Source of the DNA: Bacillus sp. FJAT-14578
Lineage (GTDB): Bacteria; Bacillota; Bacilli; Bacillales; Bacillaceae_H
Direction: 5' to 3'
Length of the DNA: 64,000 bases
NCBI RefSeq assembly: GCF_000504165.1
Contig: NZ_KI632505.1
Coordinates: 248,001 to 312,000 of the forward strand
Below, piece after piece: positions 8,601 through 17,024 of this stretch. Under the pieces are notes generated by a model. It was given only the letters and a program-made list of their open reading frames with translations. It ran no database searches and was not told the DNA's origin. The position numbers and the translations under genes are program-made. Within the stretch, counting starts at the first letter, position 1, and every line of letters starts with the position of its first letter.

Positions 8601-9035
8601 ATGAACTTAGAACAAATGATGAATCAGCAAATCGCAAACTGGAACGTGCTTTATACGAAACTTCACCGTTTTCACTGGTATGTGAAAGGTCCGTCATTCT
8701 TTACCCTTCACCCTAAATTCGAAGAGCTTTACAATGAAGCGGCTATTACGATTGATGAGCTGGCTGAACGGTTATTGAGCATCGGCGGCCAGCCTGTGGC
8801 AACCATGAAGCAATATTTGGAACATGCCAATATCGAAGAAACGAACCATGAAACAACGGCGGAAGAAATGGTTCAAGCACTCGTCAATGACTACTCCCTT
8901 ATTCTTGAAGAATCAAAATTAGCCATTGAACTGGCGGAAGAAGCGAATGACGAAGTGACGGCTGACAAGTTTCTGGAGCTCACCGAAACATTGGGTACCC
9001 ACATTTGGATGTTGCGTGCGTTCTTGAATCACTAA
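8601..9035 (+). CDS. dps: Dps/MrgA-type miniferritin
   Basis: 144 residues, typical for a Dps dodecamer subunit. The intersubunit ferroxidase ligands are present with canonical spacing: H25 (FHWYVKG), H37, D52 and E56. It oxidises ferrous iron with hydrogen peroxide and stores the product, protecting DNA from Fenton chemistry. An AAGGAGG site lies 9 bases before the ATG. The upstream region carries an exact PerR box and a second one over the -10 element, so the gene is very likely peroxide-induced. A strong terminator follows; it is monocistronic. Confidence 0.95.
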   Translation: MNLEQMMNQQIANWNVLYTKLHRFHWYVKGPSFFTLHPKFEELYNEAAITIDELAERLLSIGGQPVATMKQYLEHANIEETNHETTAEEMVQALVNDYSLILEESKLAIELAEEANDEVTADKFLELTETLGTHIWMLRAFLNH

Positions 9036-9037
9036 TA

Positions 9038-9083
9038 AGAAAGGGTGACAGAGGAATATGCTTCCTCCGTTACCCTTTCTGTA
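9038..9083 (+). terminator. Terminator after dps
   Basis: AGAAAGGGTGACAGAGGA pairs with TCCTCCGTTACCCTTTCT with two mismatches, starting three bases after the stop codon. Confidence 0.75.
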
Positions 9084-9085
9084 TC

Positions 9086-9222
9086 TTAAAACCCGCTCGA
9101 TATGTTGTTACCCCCGGACTTTTCCTTATACATTTCGATATCCGCAAGTTCAATTATTTCTTCCAATGAAACAGCCATTCCTGATGGCTACTCATATAAT
9201 CCATGACTGGCTGAAATCACTT
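9086..9222 (-). pseudogene. 3' remnant of a GGDEF (diguanylate cyclase) gene
   Basis: On the minus strand the stretch reads SGMAVSLEEIIELADIEM, then YKEKSGGNNI and a stop. This matches the last helix and strand of a GGDEF domain (usual pattern L...ADxAMYxAKxxGxNxI). A preceding piece VISASHGLYE, in another register and broken by a stop, fits the ITVSIG strand. There is no start, no GGDEF motif and no long frame, so this is a decayed fragment. It may be the trace of a gene lost when the germination operon took this position. Confidence 0.6.
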
Positions 9223-9230
9223 TGATATCG

Positions 9231-9263
9231 AAAAGCCTCCGGTTTCTTGCCTCGGAGGCTTCC
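9231..9263 (-). terminator. Terminator of germinant receptor operon 1
   Basis: AAGCCTCCG/CGGAGGCTT stem followed by TTTTCG on the minus strand, six bases after the last gene of the operon. Confidence 0.75.
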
Positions 9264-9268
9264 TGTTG

Positions 9269-9430
9269 TCACTTTATCCGTACAAAAAAGCAGCTCGCAA
9301 TGATAACGGCAGTTAGAAAGAAAAGGGATGCAGCCCCGAGTTTGTTTTTTTCTTCTTTATAGATGGTCATCGCATAATAAACCGTATAGATCGAGCTGGC
9401 AGCTGTCAACATCCATAGAACCCATTTCAT
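9269..9430 (-). CDS. Small two-helix membrane protein, GerD-subunit-like (operon 1)
   Basis: A 53-codon frame that starts inside the gerC stop (TAATG, one-base overlap) and ends just before the operon terminator. The product has two membrane helices (about 1-22 and 33-50) separated by a charged YKEEKNK turn. Short 2-helix D subunits are known as fourth members of several Bacillus GerA-family operons, where they modulate receptor output. Position, size and topology fit that role. Sequence identity to named D proteins cannot be claimed from inspection. Confidence 0.7.
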   Translation of the reverse strand: MKWVLWMLTAASSIYTVYYAMTIYKEEKNKLGAASLFFLTAVIIASCFFVRIK

Positions 9431-10677
9431 TAATCTTTCACATCCCCTAACTCAGGAGTTTGGATTTGCTGTCCAAACTCGGTAAGAATAATGTCAACAT
9501 CGACGTCTATATCCATGTTTGGATATGTCTTCATCCAATCAAAGGATTCATACTCCTCCATCCGCAAAAAATGGCGCTGCGCTACCAATGCCCAGTGAAA
9601 AGGTTCTCCCTTGAATCGCTGCTGTGTTTCCTCCACGAATTCATTCATTCTTTTCGTTATGGCATCTTCAATCGATTTCTTCAATCTTTTTTGTTTTTTT
9701 AAATCCGTTGAATAGTTGATCAAACTTGGTATTCCTAAAATCTCAATCGTCATCGGCACCTTTACGTTTATTTGCGGATTGTTTTTCGTTAATTTCATCT
9801 TGAATGTTAAGTCATCACTCGATGTGACTCTTGTGATAACCCGATGTTTCTTATCTATCGGATCTTCATATGTTGCAAACATTTCTTTTATTTTCATCGT
9901 CTCATCCAGGATTAAGGCCATCCTTGTTTCTTCGCCTGTCAGCGTTCCAATCATCTTTCCTTGCTTGAAAACGGCAGACCCAATAAACTGACCGGGAATC
10001 CCTCCTTTTCTCGGGATTTCACCAGCGAGATATTCATCTTCATATCTGGACCCGCTTTCTCTTTCTTCATTTTCGGTCGTTGCATACATCGCCAGAAATA
10101 AATCGGCATCCTCTTCCGTTGTTTGTAAATACCCTAACACATCGGATTCCGGAGCAAACCCGGTTTCTCTTGCCCTCTCAATCATGAGCCGGTAATACTT
10201 ATGGGGGCGCGTGTCTATTTTAGGTTTATCTTTCCGAATAAAATCCTGTGCTTTTTCCTTTGTAATGACGATTGATATTTCTTTTCTTAACTCCCTCTCT
10301 CTTATGGCGGAATAGATGACGTTGATGAACTCTTTCTTACGTGCCAACTCTTCGGAGATGATCAAAGCCTGCGTTTGTGAAAATGTTAGACGGCGAGAGG
10401 TAAAAGCGTTCGCTGTATTTCGAGCAGAAAGAAAATCCGGAGCTGTAACCGTCAGCACTTCCTGTGGTTTTTCATCAGGAGGAGGACTTCCAAGCAGTGA
10501 TGTGCCCACTTCAGGATTGGCGATTTGAAAGGTAGCGTCAATCTTCCCATGCGCGCCCTCGTCCAGGCCGATCGCCATGACAAATCCCAATTCATCCAGT
10601 TCTTGTTTATCCCAGCATCCTGATAAAACAACGACCATCAAGAAAGAAAAAGTAAGAAAAATCCCCCTCGCCATCAT
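9430..10677 (-). CDS. GerC-family germinant receptor lipoprotein (operon 1)
   Basis: 415 residues from an ATG that overlaps the gerB stop (ATGA) and has AAGGAG upstream; a further upstream in-frame ATG at 10713 lies within gerB and is less likely. The product has a lipoprotein signal with lipobox LSGC followed by WDKQELDELGFV, the hallmark start of GerC/GerAC proteins (SGCWDxxELxxL). The rest is a soluble three-domain protein exposed on the outer face of the spore inner membrane. It is the C subunit of a nutrient receptor with the A and B proteins encoded upstream. Cys acylation is needed for GerC function in Bacillus. Confidence 0.92.
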   Translation of the reverse strand: MMARGIFLTFSFLMVVVLSGCWDKQELDELGFVMAIGLDEGAHGKIDATFQIANPEVGTSLLGSPPPDEKPQEVLTVTAPDFLSARNTANAFTSRRLTFSQTQALIISEELARKKEFINVIYSAIRERELRKEISIVITKEKAQDFIRKDKPKIDTRPHKYYRLMIERARETGFAPESDVLGYLQTTEEDADLFLAMYATTENEERESGSRYEDEYLAGEIPRKGGIPGQFIGSAVFKQGKMIGTLTGEETRMALILDETMKIKEMFATYEDPIDKKHRVITRVTSSDDLTFKMKLTKNNPQINVKVPMTIEILGIPSLINYSTDLKKQKRLKKSIEDAITKRMNEFVEETQQRFKGEPFHWALVAQRHFLRMEEYESFDWMKTYPNMDIDVDVDIILTEFGQQIQTPELGDVKD

Positions 10678-11768
10678 GATTTTATTCTCCTTTTTAATTT
10701 GTCGGTAAACCAAAGCAACACAGAAACGCCCATTAGTCCGAAAGAAAGGATGGTATAGTTCATTTCCCTAAGATAAAATGTATTGATTACCGGATTTTCG
10801 GGGATAAGAGCCAAAATGATGACAAGCATTGTTAATGGAATGCTAATCGGTTTTATTTTTTTGATCTTAAACAGCGTTCCGAATACAAGAGATGAACTGT
10901 AAAGATAAAATGAAAATCGTAAGACAGCTGCCACCAGCCAAAAAAACAGGAAAAACGTTTCAATACGTGTGGCAAAGTTCCCCAGATCGATATATTTGGA
11001 TGCTTCATGAAACGGATAGGTAATTCGGGAAATAAGGGGAAAGCCAAATAATAATAAATACATTAAAATAGAGAAGCTGATTTCAGTCGCTACAAGGATA
11101 ACCCCTATTATGCTGATGCGCTTGAATTGTTCTTTCTTATGAATGTATGGAAAAATCAGGAGAAAGAAATATAGATCACCGAAAATGGCTGATTTCTTTA
11201 CTGCCTGAATCACAATCTGTTTTTCCCCTGCTCCAAGAAGCGGGAACATCCGATTCCATTCTATATGCTCAAACATCAGCACAAACAGAAGCAAGAGCGA
11301 AACTTTTATATAGGGAATACAAATATAAAACACAGAGGCAATTGACTCCAGCCCCCTTGTCGCATTGTACAAACACCCGAGCATGATCAGCGTTAAAAGC
11401 GCAAACACCGGCGTTTCAGGAAAATACATGACGGCAATATTATCGATATCACTCCTTATATCAATCACGATGGTCAAAAAACCGAATAGAAATAAGAGGA
11501 AGCCGATCAAAAACCCTATATATTTTCCAAATACTTCATTGATCACCTCAATCAAGTTTTTCCCCTCATATCTTTGCACGACATGAAAAGCCAGTAAAAA
11601 AAAGGGCAAAAATAGGACCATCCCCAGAAAAGGAACGAGCCAGGCTGCCTGTTTGGCATCATCATAAATAAGTGAAGGGGTAGTATCCGCGAGCTTCAGA
11701 CCAATGACAATTAAAATGATCGATACATATTCTTTTAAGCCGATTTTACCTTCACTTTTTATATCCAC
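10674..11768 (-). CDS. GerB-family germinant receptor permease-like subunit (operon 1)
   Basis: 364 residues when started at GTG 11768, which follows AAGGAGG at the right distance; an in-frame ATG at 11792 lies inside gerA. About ten membrane helices, APC-superfamily-like spore germination protein (GerB/GerAB). The N-terminus has IGLKEYVSIILIVIGLKLAD. GerB proteins form the ligand-binding and probably ion- or water-conducting subunit of nutrient receptors in the spore inner membrane. The stop overlaps the gerC start. Expected expression is in the forespore under sigma-G. Confidence 0.92.
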   Translation of the reverse strand: MDIKSEGKIGLKEYVSIILIVIGLKLADTTPSLIYDDAKQAAWLVPFLGMVLFLPFFLLAFHVVQRYEGKNLIEVINEVFGKYIGFLIGFLLFLFGFLTIVIDIRSDIDNIAVMYFPETPVFALLTLIMLGCLYNATRGLESIASVFYICIPYIKVSLLLLFVLMFEHIEWNRMFPLLGAGEKQIVIQAVKKSAIFGDLYFFLLIFPYIHKKEQFKRISIIGVILVATEISFSILMYLLLFGFPLISRITYPFHEASKYIDLGNFATRIETFFLFFWLVAAVLRFSFYLYSSSLVFGTLFKIKKIKPISIPLTMLVIILALIPENPVINTFYLREMNYTILSFGLMGVSVLLWFTDKLKRRIKS

Positions 11769-11784
11769 CCGGCCACCTCCTTCC

Positions 11785-13227
11785 TCATTCATTTTTACGC
11801 AGCCTTTTTGGCAGCGTAAATCCTGGTCTCCAACGCTCCTTTTTAATTTCCTTTCTAAAAAGAGTATCTTGTGACGATGGATAATAAGGCGTCAAAGGCG
11901 ATAAAAATGGAACACCAAATGATTTGATTGAAGTCAAATAAAAGATAAAGAAAATAAAAACGAGAGCAAGCGTGTACATCCCCATCACCCCTGTCACAAG
12001 GATAAAGATAAATCGGAATAGCCGAATGCTGTAATTCAAGCTAATTTCTGCAATTGTAAAAGAAGAAAGACCAGATAAAGCAACGATGATGACGATAATC
12101 GGACTGATAATATTTGCCTGAACCGCTGCTTGCCCTAAAATGAGGGCTCCCACAATACCGATGGTCGGTCCGAGCGGCGTCGGAATCCGCAATCCCGCTT
12201 CTCTGATCAACTCAAACGAAAACTCCATGATGAGTACTTCTATCAGCACAGGAAATGGAACCTTTTCCCGCGCCGCTGCTATGGCAAGCAACAAATCCGT
12301 CGGTACCATCTCATGATGAAACGTTGTAATGGCTACATAAAAAGCAGAAGCAAATAGGGTAATAAACAGCCCAACAATACGAATCAACCGTCCAAAATTC
12401 CCATACATAAAACGCAAATAATGATCTTCTCCCGAGTGAAAAAAAGACCAAAAGGTAGCGGGCAATATTAAACAAGCGGAAGAGGTCTGATCCAGTAACA
12501 CAACATGGCCTTCATTCAAATAAAATACAGCTCTGTCCGGTCTTTCCGTGTAAAGAATACTCGGAAACAAAGAATAAGGCCGCTCTTCAATGTACTGCTC
12601 CAAAATTTCAATGCTCTGTATATAATCGGCTTCTATATGGGACAGCTGTTCCCGCACTTTTTGAATGACCTCTTCATTCGCAATATCTTTCACATACAGC
12701 AGCACTGCAGTTTCTGTTTTATTCTTATTGATTGGGACCTCTTCTGTAATCAGGCTTTCAGTTCGCATCCTTTTCCTAATTAAAGAAATGTTTGACTGCA
12801 AAGACTCGGTGAATGCTTCCTTCGGTCCCTTAATGGTGATTTCATTTTGAGCCCGTTCCACGCTTCTTGACTCGAATTTTGCAACATTGATTAAAAAACC
12901 TGTACTCTCTCCTCCAATTAACAAAAACGCATAACCGTTATTGATGCCTTTTTTCGCTTCCTGAAGCGTATCAACCCTCTTAATTTCTCGATTACTGACC
13001 TGCTTGGGCACAAACAAAAAATCAGACTCTTCTAAGGGAGCGAGGACTGTTTCAGATAGCATGTTTCCATCTACAATAGACCCCAGATAAAAAACAAATA
13101 CTTTTTTTTCTTCTGAATTGATAACTTCCCTAACGTGGAAATCAGCGTTGACGGGATAGGAATAGGCCTGCTTCAATTCATCTATTTGAGCTAAAAAGTC
13201 ATGTTGCTCTTCCTTTTTCGATTTCAT
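11785..13227 (-). CDS. GerA-family germinant receptor subunit (operon 1)
   Basis: About 480 residues. ATG 13227 is preferred over TTG 13230 because the GGGGGGAG site is better spaced. An N-terminal soluble domain (about 1-285) contains the family motifs RSVERAQNEITIKGPKEAFTES (split: ITIKGPKEAFTE) and LFPSILYTERPD. Four to five membrane helices and a cytoplasmic tail ending in LSPLTPY follow. GerA subunits oligomerise and, with GerB and GerC, form a ligand-gated ion channel that triggers spore germination. It heads operon 1 (A-B-C-D). A sigma-G-like promoter sits directly upstream. Confidence 0.93.
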   Translation of the reverse strand: MKSKKEEQHDFLAQIDELKQAYSYPVNADFHVREVINSEEKKVFVFYLGSIVDGNMLSETVLAPLEESDFLFVPKQVSNREIKRVDTLQEAKKGINNGYAFLLIGGESTGFLINVAKFESRSVERAQNEITIKGPKEAFTESLQSNISLIRKRMRTESLITEEVPINKNKTETAVLLYVKDIANEEVIQKVREQLSHIEADYIQSIEILEQYIEERPYSLFPSILYTERPDRAVFYLNEGHVVLLDQTSSACLILPATFWSFFHSGEDHYLRFMYGNFGRLIRIVGLFITLFASAFYVAITTFHHEMVPTDLLLAIAAAREKVPFPVLIEVLIMEFSFELIREAGLRIPTPLGPTIGIVGALILGQAAVQANIISPIIVIIVALSGLSSFTIAEISLNYSIRLFRFIFILVTGVMGMYTLALVFIFFIFYLTSIKSFGVPFLSPLTPYYPSSQDTLFRKEIKKERWRPGFTLPKRLRKNE

Positions 13228-13250
13228 CAAGAACTCTCCCCCCTTTCTTG

Positions 13251-13282
13251 TAGTATTTTTATTTACTGGTACCGATTATTCA
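13251..13282 (-). promoter_or_regulatory. Possible sigma-G-type promoter of germinant receptor operon 1
   Basis: On the minus strand TGAATA (13282-13277) and AATACTA (13257-13251) are separated by 19 bases. Sigma-G promoters read about GAATA-N17/18-CATACTA, so the elements fit but spacing is one base long. Position, about 25 bases upstream of the gerA start, is right. Confidence 0.5.
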
Positions 13283-13473
13283 AATCTGGAAGAAATTTGC
13301 CGAATCAGCCAACTATTCGTTGTATTAGCTTCCGTTTTCCTTCATCCATTGCATTCATGATCAAGTATTTGAATAGCTGTATGAAAGAGGTTACGATCCT
13401 GCCTATGATTTGGACCTATTATTTACTCCTTTGAGCTCATATACATAATGGAAGGAGAAAAAGGAGGTTTCAA

Positions 13474-14274
13474 ATGGTTACATACGAGGAAGCAGCGACA
13501 CTGGAGCATAAATTTTGGCTACAAATATTAGGGGATCATTCCCGGTTCATTCTAGGCTCATTGGCGGAAACGGAAAAAGAGGAGATTGAAAAAGCCAAGT
13601 CCTTTAAGCAGATATTTGACCAGCTGCTCAAACAAGTCGGGCAAACCGACTGGGTCCGACTTGGAGAAGAGGCGCTGAAAGAAGCCCAAAACATTCGTAC
13701 GTTCAAACTTTCTTTAATTCGAAAACACTTAGAAGGAACCATCAAAACATCGCTCCCCCCTACTTTTATCAACCATATGGTCAATGAGGTGGAAGAATAT
13801 ATTACCATTTTGCCGTACTTGATAAAAAAAGAAATTCCACCCGTTTCACATGAACTGCATTATCACTTAGTATGGCTGCTGGATGCGGCCGGTCATGCCG
13901 GAGCCATTTCCAGCCAATTGGATCAAGTAGAAAAACGCTTGAAAGAAAAAAGTGAGGGATATACAAAACACTTTGAACAATTTTATTTAAAGGCTGTCGA
14001 TATGACCGGTTATTTACGGACGAACCTCACCTCGTTCCCAGCCTTGAAACGATTTACCAAAGATGTATCATTTGAACTTCAGCTTTTTTCCAAATTCCTT
14101 CGTGAATTGGAAGAACTGGAGCTGTCTGAACAAGTTCTCGGAACCTTTTCGGAATTGATGGCCGATCATATGGCGAGGGAAGAATGTTATTATTTGATGA
14201 AGCTTGCCCAATCATCCGGATTGCCGTCTCCCGATTGCAATCCTGCCAAGCCGAGAACAGAAAAACCTTCATAA
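13474..14274 (+). CDS. DUF2935-family helical-bundle protein
   Basis: 266 residues. Two related halves each carry the EHKFWLQILGDHSRFI-type helix followed by later His/Glu helices (ADHMAREECYYLMKL near the C-terminus), the signature of DUF2935. Proteins of this family fold as ferritin-like four-helix bundles with likely metal ligands. The function is unknown, and the family is concentrated in spore formers. GGAGG precedes the ATG at a slightly short distance. It is divergent from receptor operon 1. A second DUF2935 protein is encoded at 21225-22127 in this window. Confidence 0.85.
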   Translation: MVTYEEAATLEHKFWLQILGDHSRFILGSLAETEKEEIEKAKSFKQIFDQLLKQVGQTDWVRLGEEALKEAQNIRTFKLSLIRKHLEGTIKTSLPPTFINHMVNEVEEYITILPYLIKKEIPPVSHELHYHLVWLLDAAGHAGAISSQLDQVEKRLKEKSEGYTKHFEQFYLKAVDMTGYLRTNLTSFPALKRFTKDVSFELQLFSKFLRELEELELSEQVLGTFSELMADHMAREECYYLMKLAQSSGLPSPDCNPAKPRTEKPS

Positions 14275-14410
14275 TACGGAACTCTTGACATGTTTTTTCA
14301 CTTTACATTTCTCGCCAATTCCCCCTTTTTTAAGGACGGATGTAAAACCGATATGATACTTACACTAAATGTATCAATCATTTGTCTCGTCCCAGAAAGG
14401 AGGATTCGCA

Positions 14411-14671
14411 ATGACATTTGTGGACGACCTATATCAAGCTTATAAACACCAATTATCGAGTCAAGAAATAGACGCTGAACTTCTCGCCGCTTCCGTTTTG
14501 GATGAACTGAGCCATGAAGACGTAGTCGACTTGCTGAAGGAACTAACAGATGAAGACTTGTTTGGTCTATACGGGTTGTATTTAATCGAAAACCTGAAAC
14601 GAAGAATTCATAAAGATAAATTGGATGGACTTCCGTTTTACGCAGACTATACACCAAGAACCATTCATTGA
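14411..14671 (+). CDS. Small acidic protein, probably DUF6154 family
   Basis: 86 residues from the ATG at 14411, chosen because AAAGGAGG lies just upstream; the frame extends 14 codons further 5' without a better site. The product starts MTFVDDLYQAYKHQL and has the repeated acidic helix pattern ELSHEDVVDLLKELTDEDLF followed by LYGLYLIENLKRRI, which I associate with the Bacillus DUF6154 family. It is cytosolic, with no cysteines. Function unknown. It is separated from the next gene by a bidirectional terminator. Confidence 0.6.
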   Translation: MTFVDDLYQAYKHQLSSQEIDAELLAASVLDELSHEDVVDLLKELTDEDLFGLYGLYLIENLKRRIHKDKLDGLPFYADYTPRTIH

Positions 14672-14725
14672 TGAATTCTTTCGCTGAAAGGAAGCATGGC
14701 GGCAATCGTAAACTCTCTATCACAT

Positions 14726-14763
14726 AAAAAGCGGAATCTCTTGTGAAGAGATCCGCTTTTTCA
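14726..14763. terminator. Bidirectional terminator
   Basis: AAAAAGCGGAATCTCTT pairs with AAGAGATCCGCTTTTT with one bulged base, between convergent small genes. Confidence 0.8.
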
Positions 14764-14772
14764 TTCTGTATG

Positions 14773-14976
14773 CTATTCTTCGTATCCTGTTTGGGGAATA
14801 TGAATTTCTTTGTTTCCTTCCAATTGCATGACCCCATCACTGGATCCTGCCATGTACACATCGCTTACTTGTTCTTGTGTCACATCCGTATTTCCTGTTG
14901 GTGTGTCTTGATTACTGTACTGCTCGGCATCAGCACCTTGATTCGCAACCGCCATATTTTCTTGATCTTTTTTCAT
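14773..14976 (-). CDS. Small hydrophilic protein, probably DUF4025 family
   Basis: 67 residues, rich in Asp, Glu, Gln and Asn. The second half (QEQVSDVYMAGSSDGV, then IHIPQTGYEE at the end) follows the pattern EQVSDxYxEGxxDG...xIPxxGY seen in Bacillus DUF4025 proteins. AAAGGCGGTAGGG lies just before the start. No membrane segment. Function is unknown; such proteins are common in spore formers. Confidence 0.6.
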   Translation of the reverse strand: MKKDQENMAVANQGADAEQYSNQDTPTGNTDVTQEQVSDVYMAGSSDGVMQLEGNKEIHIPQTGYEE

Positions 14977-15173
14977 TTGTTCCCTACCGCCTTTCGTATT
15001 TCATTACAATATGTACTATTTGTTAGATGGACTTATTTTATTTAAATAGAAAACAATTTCGCGGAAAAAATGATCGAATTTGCCTCATCTCTCTCCAAAT
15101 AATGACTGCATATGGAAAACAGGAAAAGCCATACTAACATGCGTATGGCCAATAACCATTTGGAGGGGATACG

Positions 15174-15833
15174 ATGATGCAAAATCAACAGCCAATGAAC
15201 AACGGGCAAACACATATGAATATGCATACAGGGCAAGTGCCGCAGCAGATGAACCATGGGGGCCACGAGGTATTTGATGTGCATGAGCTTCTTGCCGGGA
15301 CAATTAATACGCTCGACCAATATATGATGTTCCGTCAATATGTACAAGACCCCGAGCTTCTTGATATTCTAGACCGCCAATATCAATTCATGCAGACGGA
15401 ATACAACACGATGGTGGAAACCTTTAAAACAGGGCAAGATCCGACCGTGCCGACTCAAAGCTATAAAATGACTCAAAGCAATGATTTCATTTACGGATTG
15501 AAGCCTTCTCAACCGAAAAAACCGAATCAATCGCTTGCCGATATTAAAGATCAGGGCATTTCCGGCCATATGTTAGGATTGGTAAAATCCGGCGCTGCGT
15601 TAAAAGCCATGACTGCATGTGAAATGACGAACCCTGTCATGCGACGTGTCGTGGCTGATTCCATCCCGAACTGTATTGAAATGGCGTATGAAATCTCGCT
15701 TTATCAAAATAAACATCATTACTATCAAGTTCCTCAGCTCGCCGGGCAGGATATGCAGCAAATGCTGAATGCTTATGCTCCTGCACAAGGACAACCGCAA
15801 ATGCCGCAGCCACGCACTAACAATATGCATTAA
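15174..15833 (+). CDS. yhcQ: CotF/YhcQ-like spore coat protein
   Basis: 219 residues. A Gln/Met/His/Asn-rich N-terminal extension (MMQNQQPMNNGQTHMNMHTG) precedes a CotF-type ferritin-like helical domain (HELLAGTINTLDQYMMFRQY, then ALKAMTACEMTNPVMRRV and YEISLYQNKHHYY). A Pro/Gln tail ends the protein. This is the arrangement of Bacillus YhcQ and CotF coat proteins, which are part of the spore coat. GGAGGGG precedes the ATG. It is monocistronic. Confidence 0.88.
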   Translation: MMQNQQPMNNGQTHMNMHTGQVPQQMNHGGHEVFDVHELLAGTINTLDQYMMFRQYVQDPELLDILDRQYQFMQTEYNTMVETFKTGQDPTVPTQSYKMTQSNDFIYGLKPSQPKKPNQSLADIKDQGISGHMLGLVKSGAALKAMTACEMTNPVMRRVVADSIPNCIEMAYEISLYQNKHHYYQVPQLAGQDMQQMLNAYAPAQGQPQMPQPRTNNMH

Positions 15834-16450
15834 GAACAACTAAGGAGGCTGTTCAGCCTTGAGAGACATTGGCAGCCTAGGAACGTGACGTCCATCTCCA
15901 CGGTTGCATTTGTACGGCCCATATTTCAGAACTTCTGAACAGAAGACCGCCTTTTTCGTTTCATGTTCAAAAGTGAAATAATTGAAGGGCCAGAAGCCGC
16001 ATCTGAATGCAAAACGAACCATATTACACGGGAAGAGAAACGACTTAAAGGCGTTTCTCTTCCCTCCCTTGCTTTTCATCCGAGAAATGATGGACACATT
16101 CCATTTTTAAATTCTATGAATGAATTCAGTTAAAAGTCTCCCCTGAAATTTTGTAAAGCCCCACTTTTCACCTACAAGTACATCTAAAAACCTCTTCCAT
16201 AGTTACAGCTCATATCACAATTTGTGTGGAAAGACCCCGTTATAGATAACCAAAAATCCCCTCTCCATAATGTTTGTCTATACATAAAATTATTGTCAAA
16301 CATACTATACTCGTGACCAACTTATTAACGTGAATCAAAACAAATGTCTAGTGATTGAAGAATGATATTAATACCAACCGTTTTATTGTCATTTTTCGTT
16401 CATTGTTTTTTGTCGTATTCACATTTATAAGAAAAAAAGGAGAGTTGTTT
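15834..16450. other. Intergenic region without a supported gene
   Basis: About 600 bases. Short hairpins are present (AAGGAGGCTGTTCAGCCTT at the start; TTCAGAACTTCTGAA near 15932). Bases around 15876-15902 (ACGTGACGTCCATCTCCACG) resemble part of the repeat at about 23820-23845. An 85-codon minus-strand frame here has no ribosome binding site and overlaps these hairpins. The promoter of the coiled-coil gene should lie near 16400. Confidence 0.4.
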
Positions 16451-16849
16451 ATGCGGAAATGTGACAAAATCGAGGGACAGATAGAAGTACAAAGAGGAAC
16501 AATCTTTAAGCTCATACAGGAAATGCAGACACAGAAAACGACGGTGGAAGAAATAATGATGCAACAAGAAACACTCAATAAAGTCCTGGAACATCTAGAA
16601 ACACAAAAGACGATGCTGAAAGAAACGAAACAACAGGTTGAACATCAACAAGAATTGTTGGATTCAATCTGCCGAAAGATAATAGACAATCCCCCGCCAA
16701 CCCAACTCAAAGCCCCTGTTAACATTCTGGATAAATTAGATCTGGATGTAGAAAAACTCGCGAAGATTGTTATGTATATATTTAATCTATACGCCAACAG
16801 TCAGTCGAGCAGCAATGAAAAGGCGAATGAGACCGAAGTTACAGAATAA
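16451..16849 (+). CDS. Coiled-coil protein of unknown function
   Basis: 132 residues from ATG 16451, chosen because AAGGAGAG precedes it; the frame is open further upstream but without a site. Residues about 5-85 form a long coiled coil with repeated QTQKTTVEEIM / ETQKTMLKETK-type heptads. A short helix (LDKLDLDVEKLAKIVMYIF) and a polar tail follow. Cytosolic, no known domain. The terminator overlaps the stop codon. Neighbours are sporulation-related small genes, so a spore role is possible but unproven. Confidence 0.65.
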   Translation: MRKCDKIEGQIEVQRGTIFKLIQEMQTQKTTVEEIMMQQETLNKVLEHLETQKTMLKETKQQVEHQQELLDSICRKIIDNPPPTQLKAPVNILDKLDLDVEKLAKIVMYIFNLYANSQSSSNEKANETEVTE

Positions 16850-16899
16850 AGAGAGGCTGATTCATAAAACTTCAGATGAATCAGCCTCTCTTTATTTTC
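16848..16899 (+). terminator. Terminator after the coiled-coil gene
   Basis: Perfect 18-base inverted repeat starting inside the stop codon (AAAGAGAGGCTGATTCAT, 16848-16865 and 16876-16893), followed by a T-rich run. Confidence 0.85.
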
Positions 16900-16928
16900 T
16901 AAAGCCTTTATCTTATTTCTTCATTATT

Positions 16929-17024
16929 TTAGAACCAAGCTGCTCCGACAATAATTAATAGGATGAACAATACGACGATTAAAACAAACCCGCCGCCATA
17001 GCCATAACCTTGACCTTGAGACAT
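16929..17024 (-). CDS. YjcZ-family sporulation protein, 31 residues
   Basis: A 31-codon frame encoding MSQGQGYGYGGGF followed by a single hydrophobic helix (VLIVVLFILLIIVGAAW) and F-stop. This is the typical form of YjcZ/YqxM-like tiny sporulation membrane proteins of Bacillus: a Gly/Tyr-rich head and one membrane helix ending in WF. A GAGGGGGAAT site precedes the ATG. Function is unknown; the family is spore-associated. Confidence 0.88.
   Translation of the reverse strand: MSQGQGYGYGGGFVLIVVLFILLIIVGAAWF

Noticed and set aside
14298..14861. 187-codon minus-strand frame
   Set aside because: Runs antisense through the 86-residue gene, across a bidirectional terminator and into another gene; no plausible start.
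15840..16097. 85-codon minus-strand frame after the CotF-like gene
   Set aside because: No ribosome binding site, overlaps hairpins and a repeat-like stretch, composition unlike neighbours.
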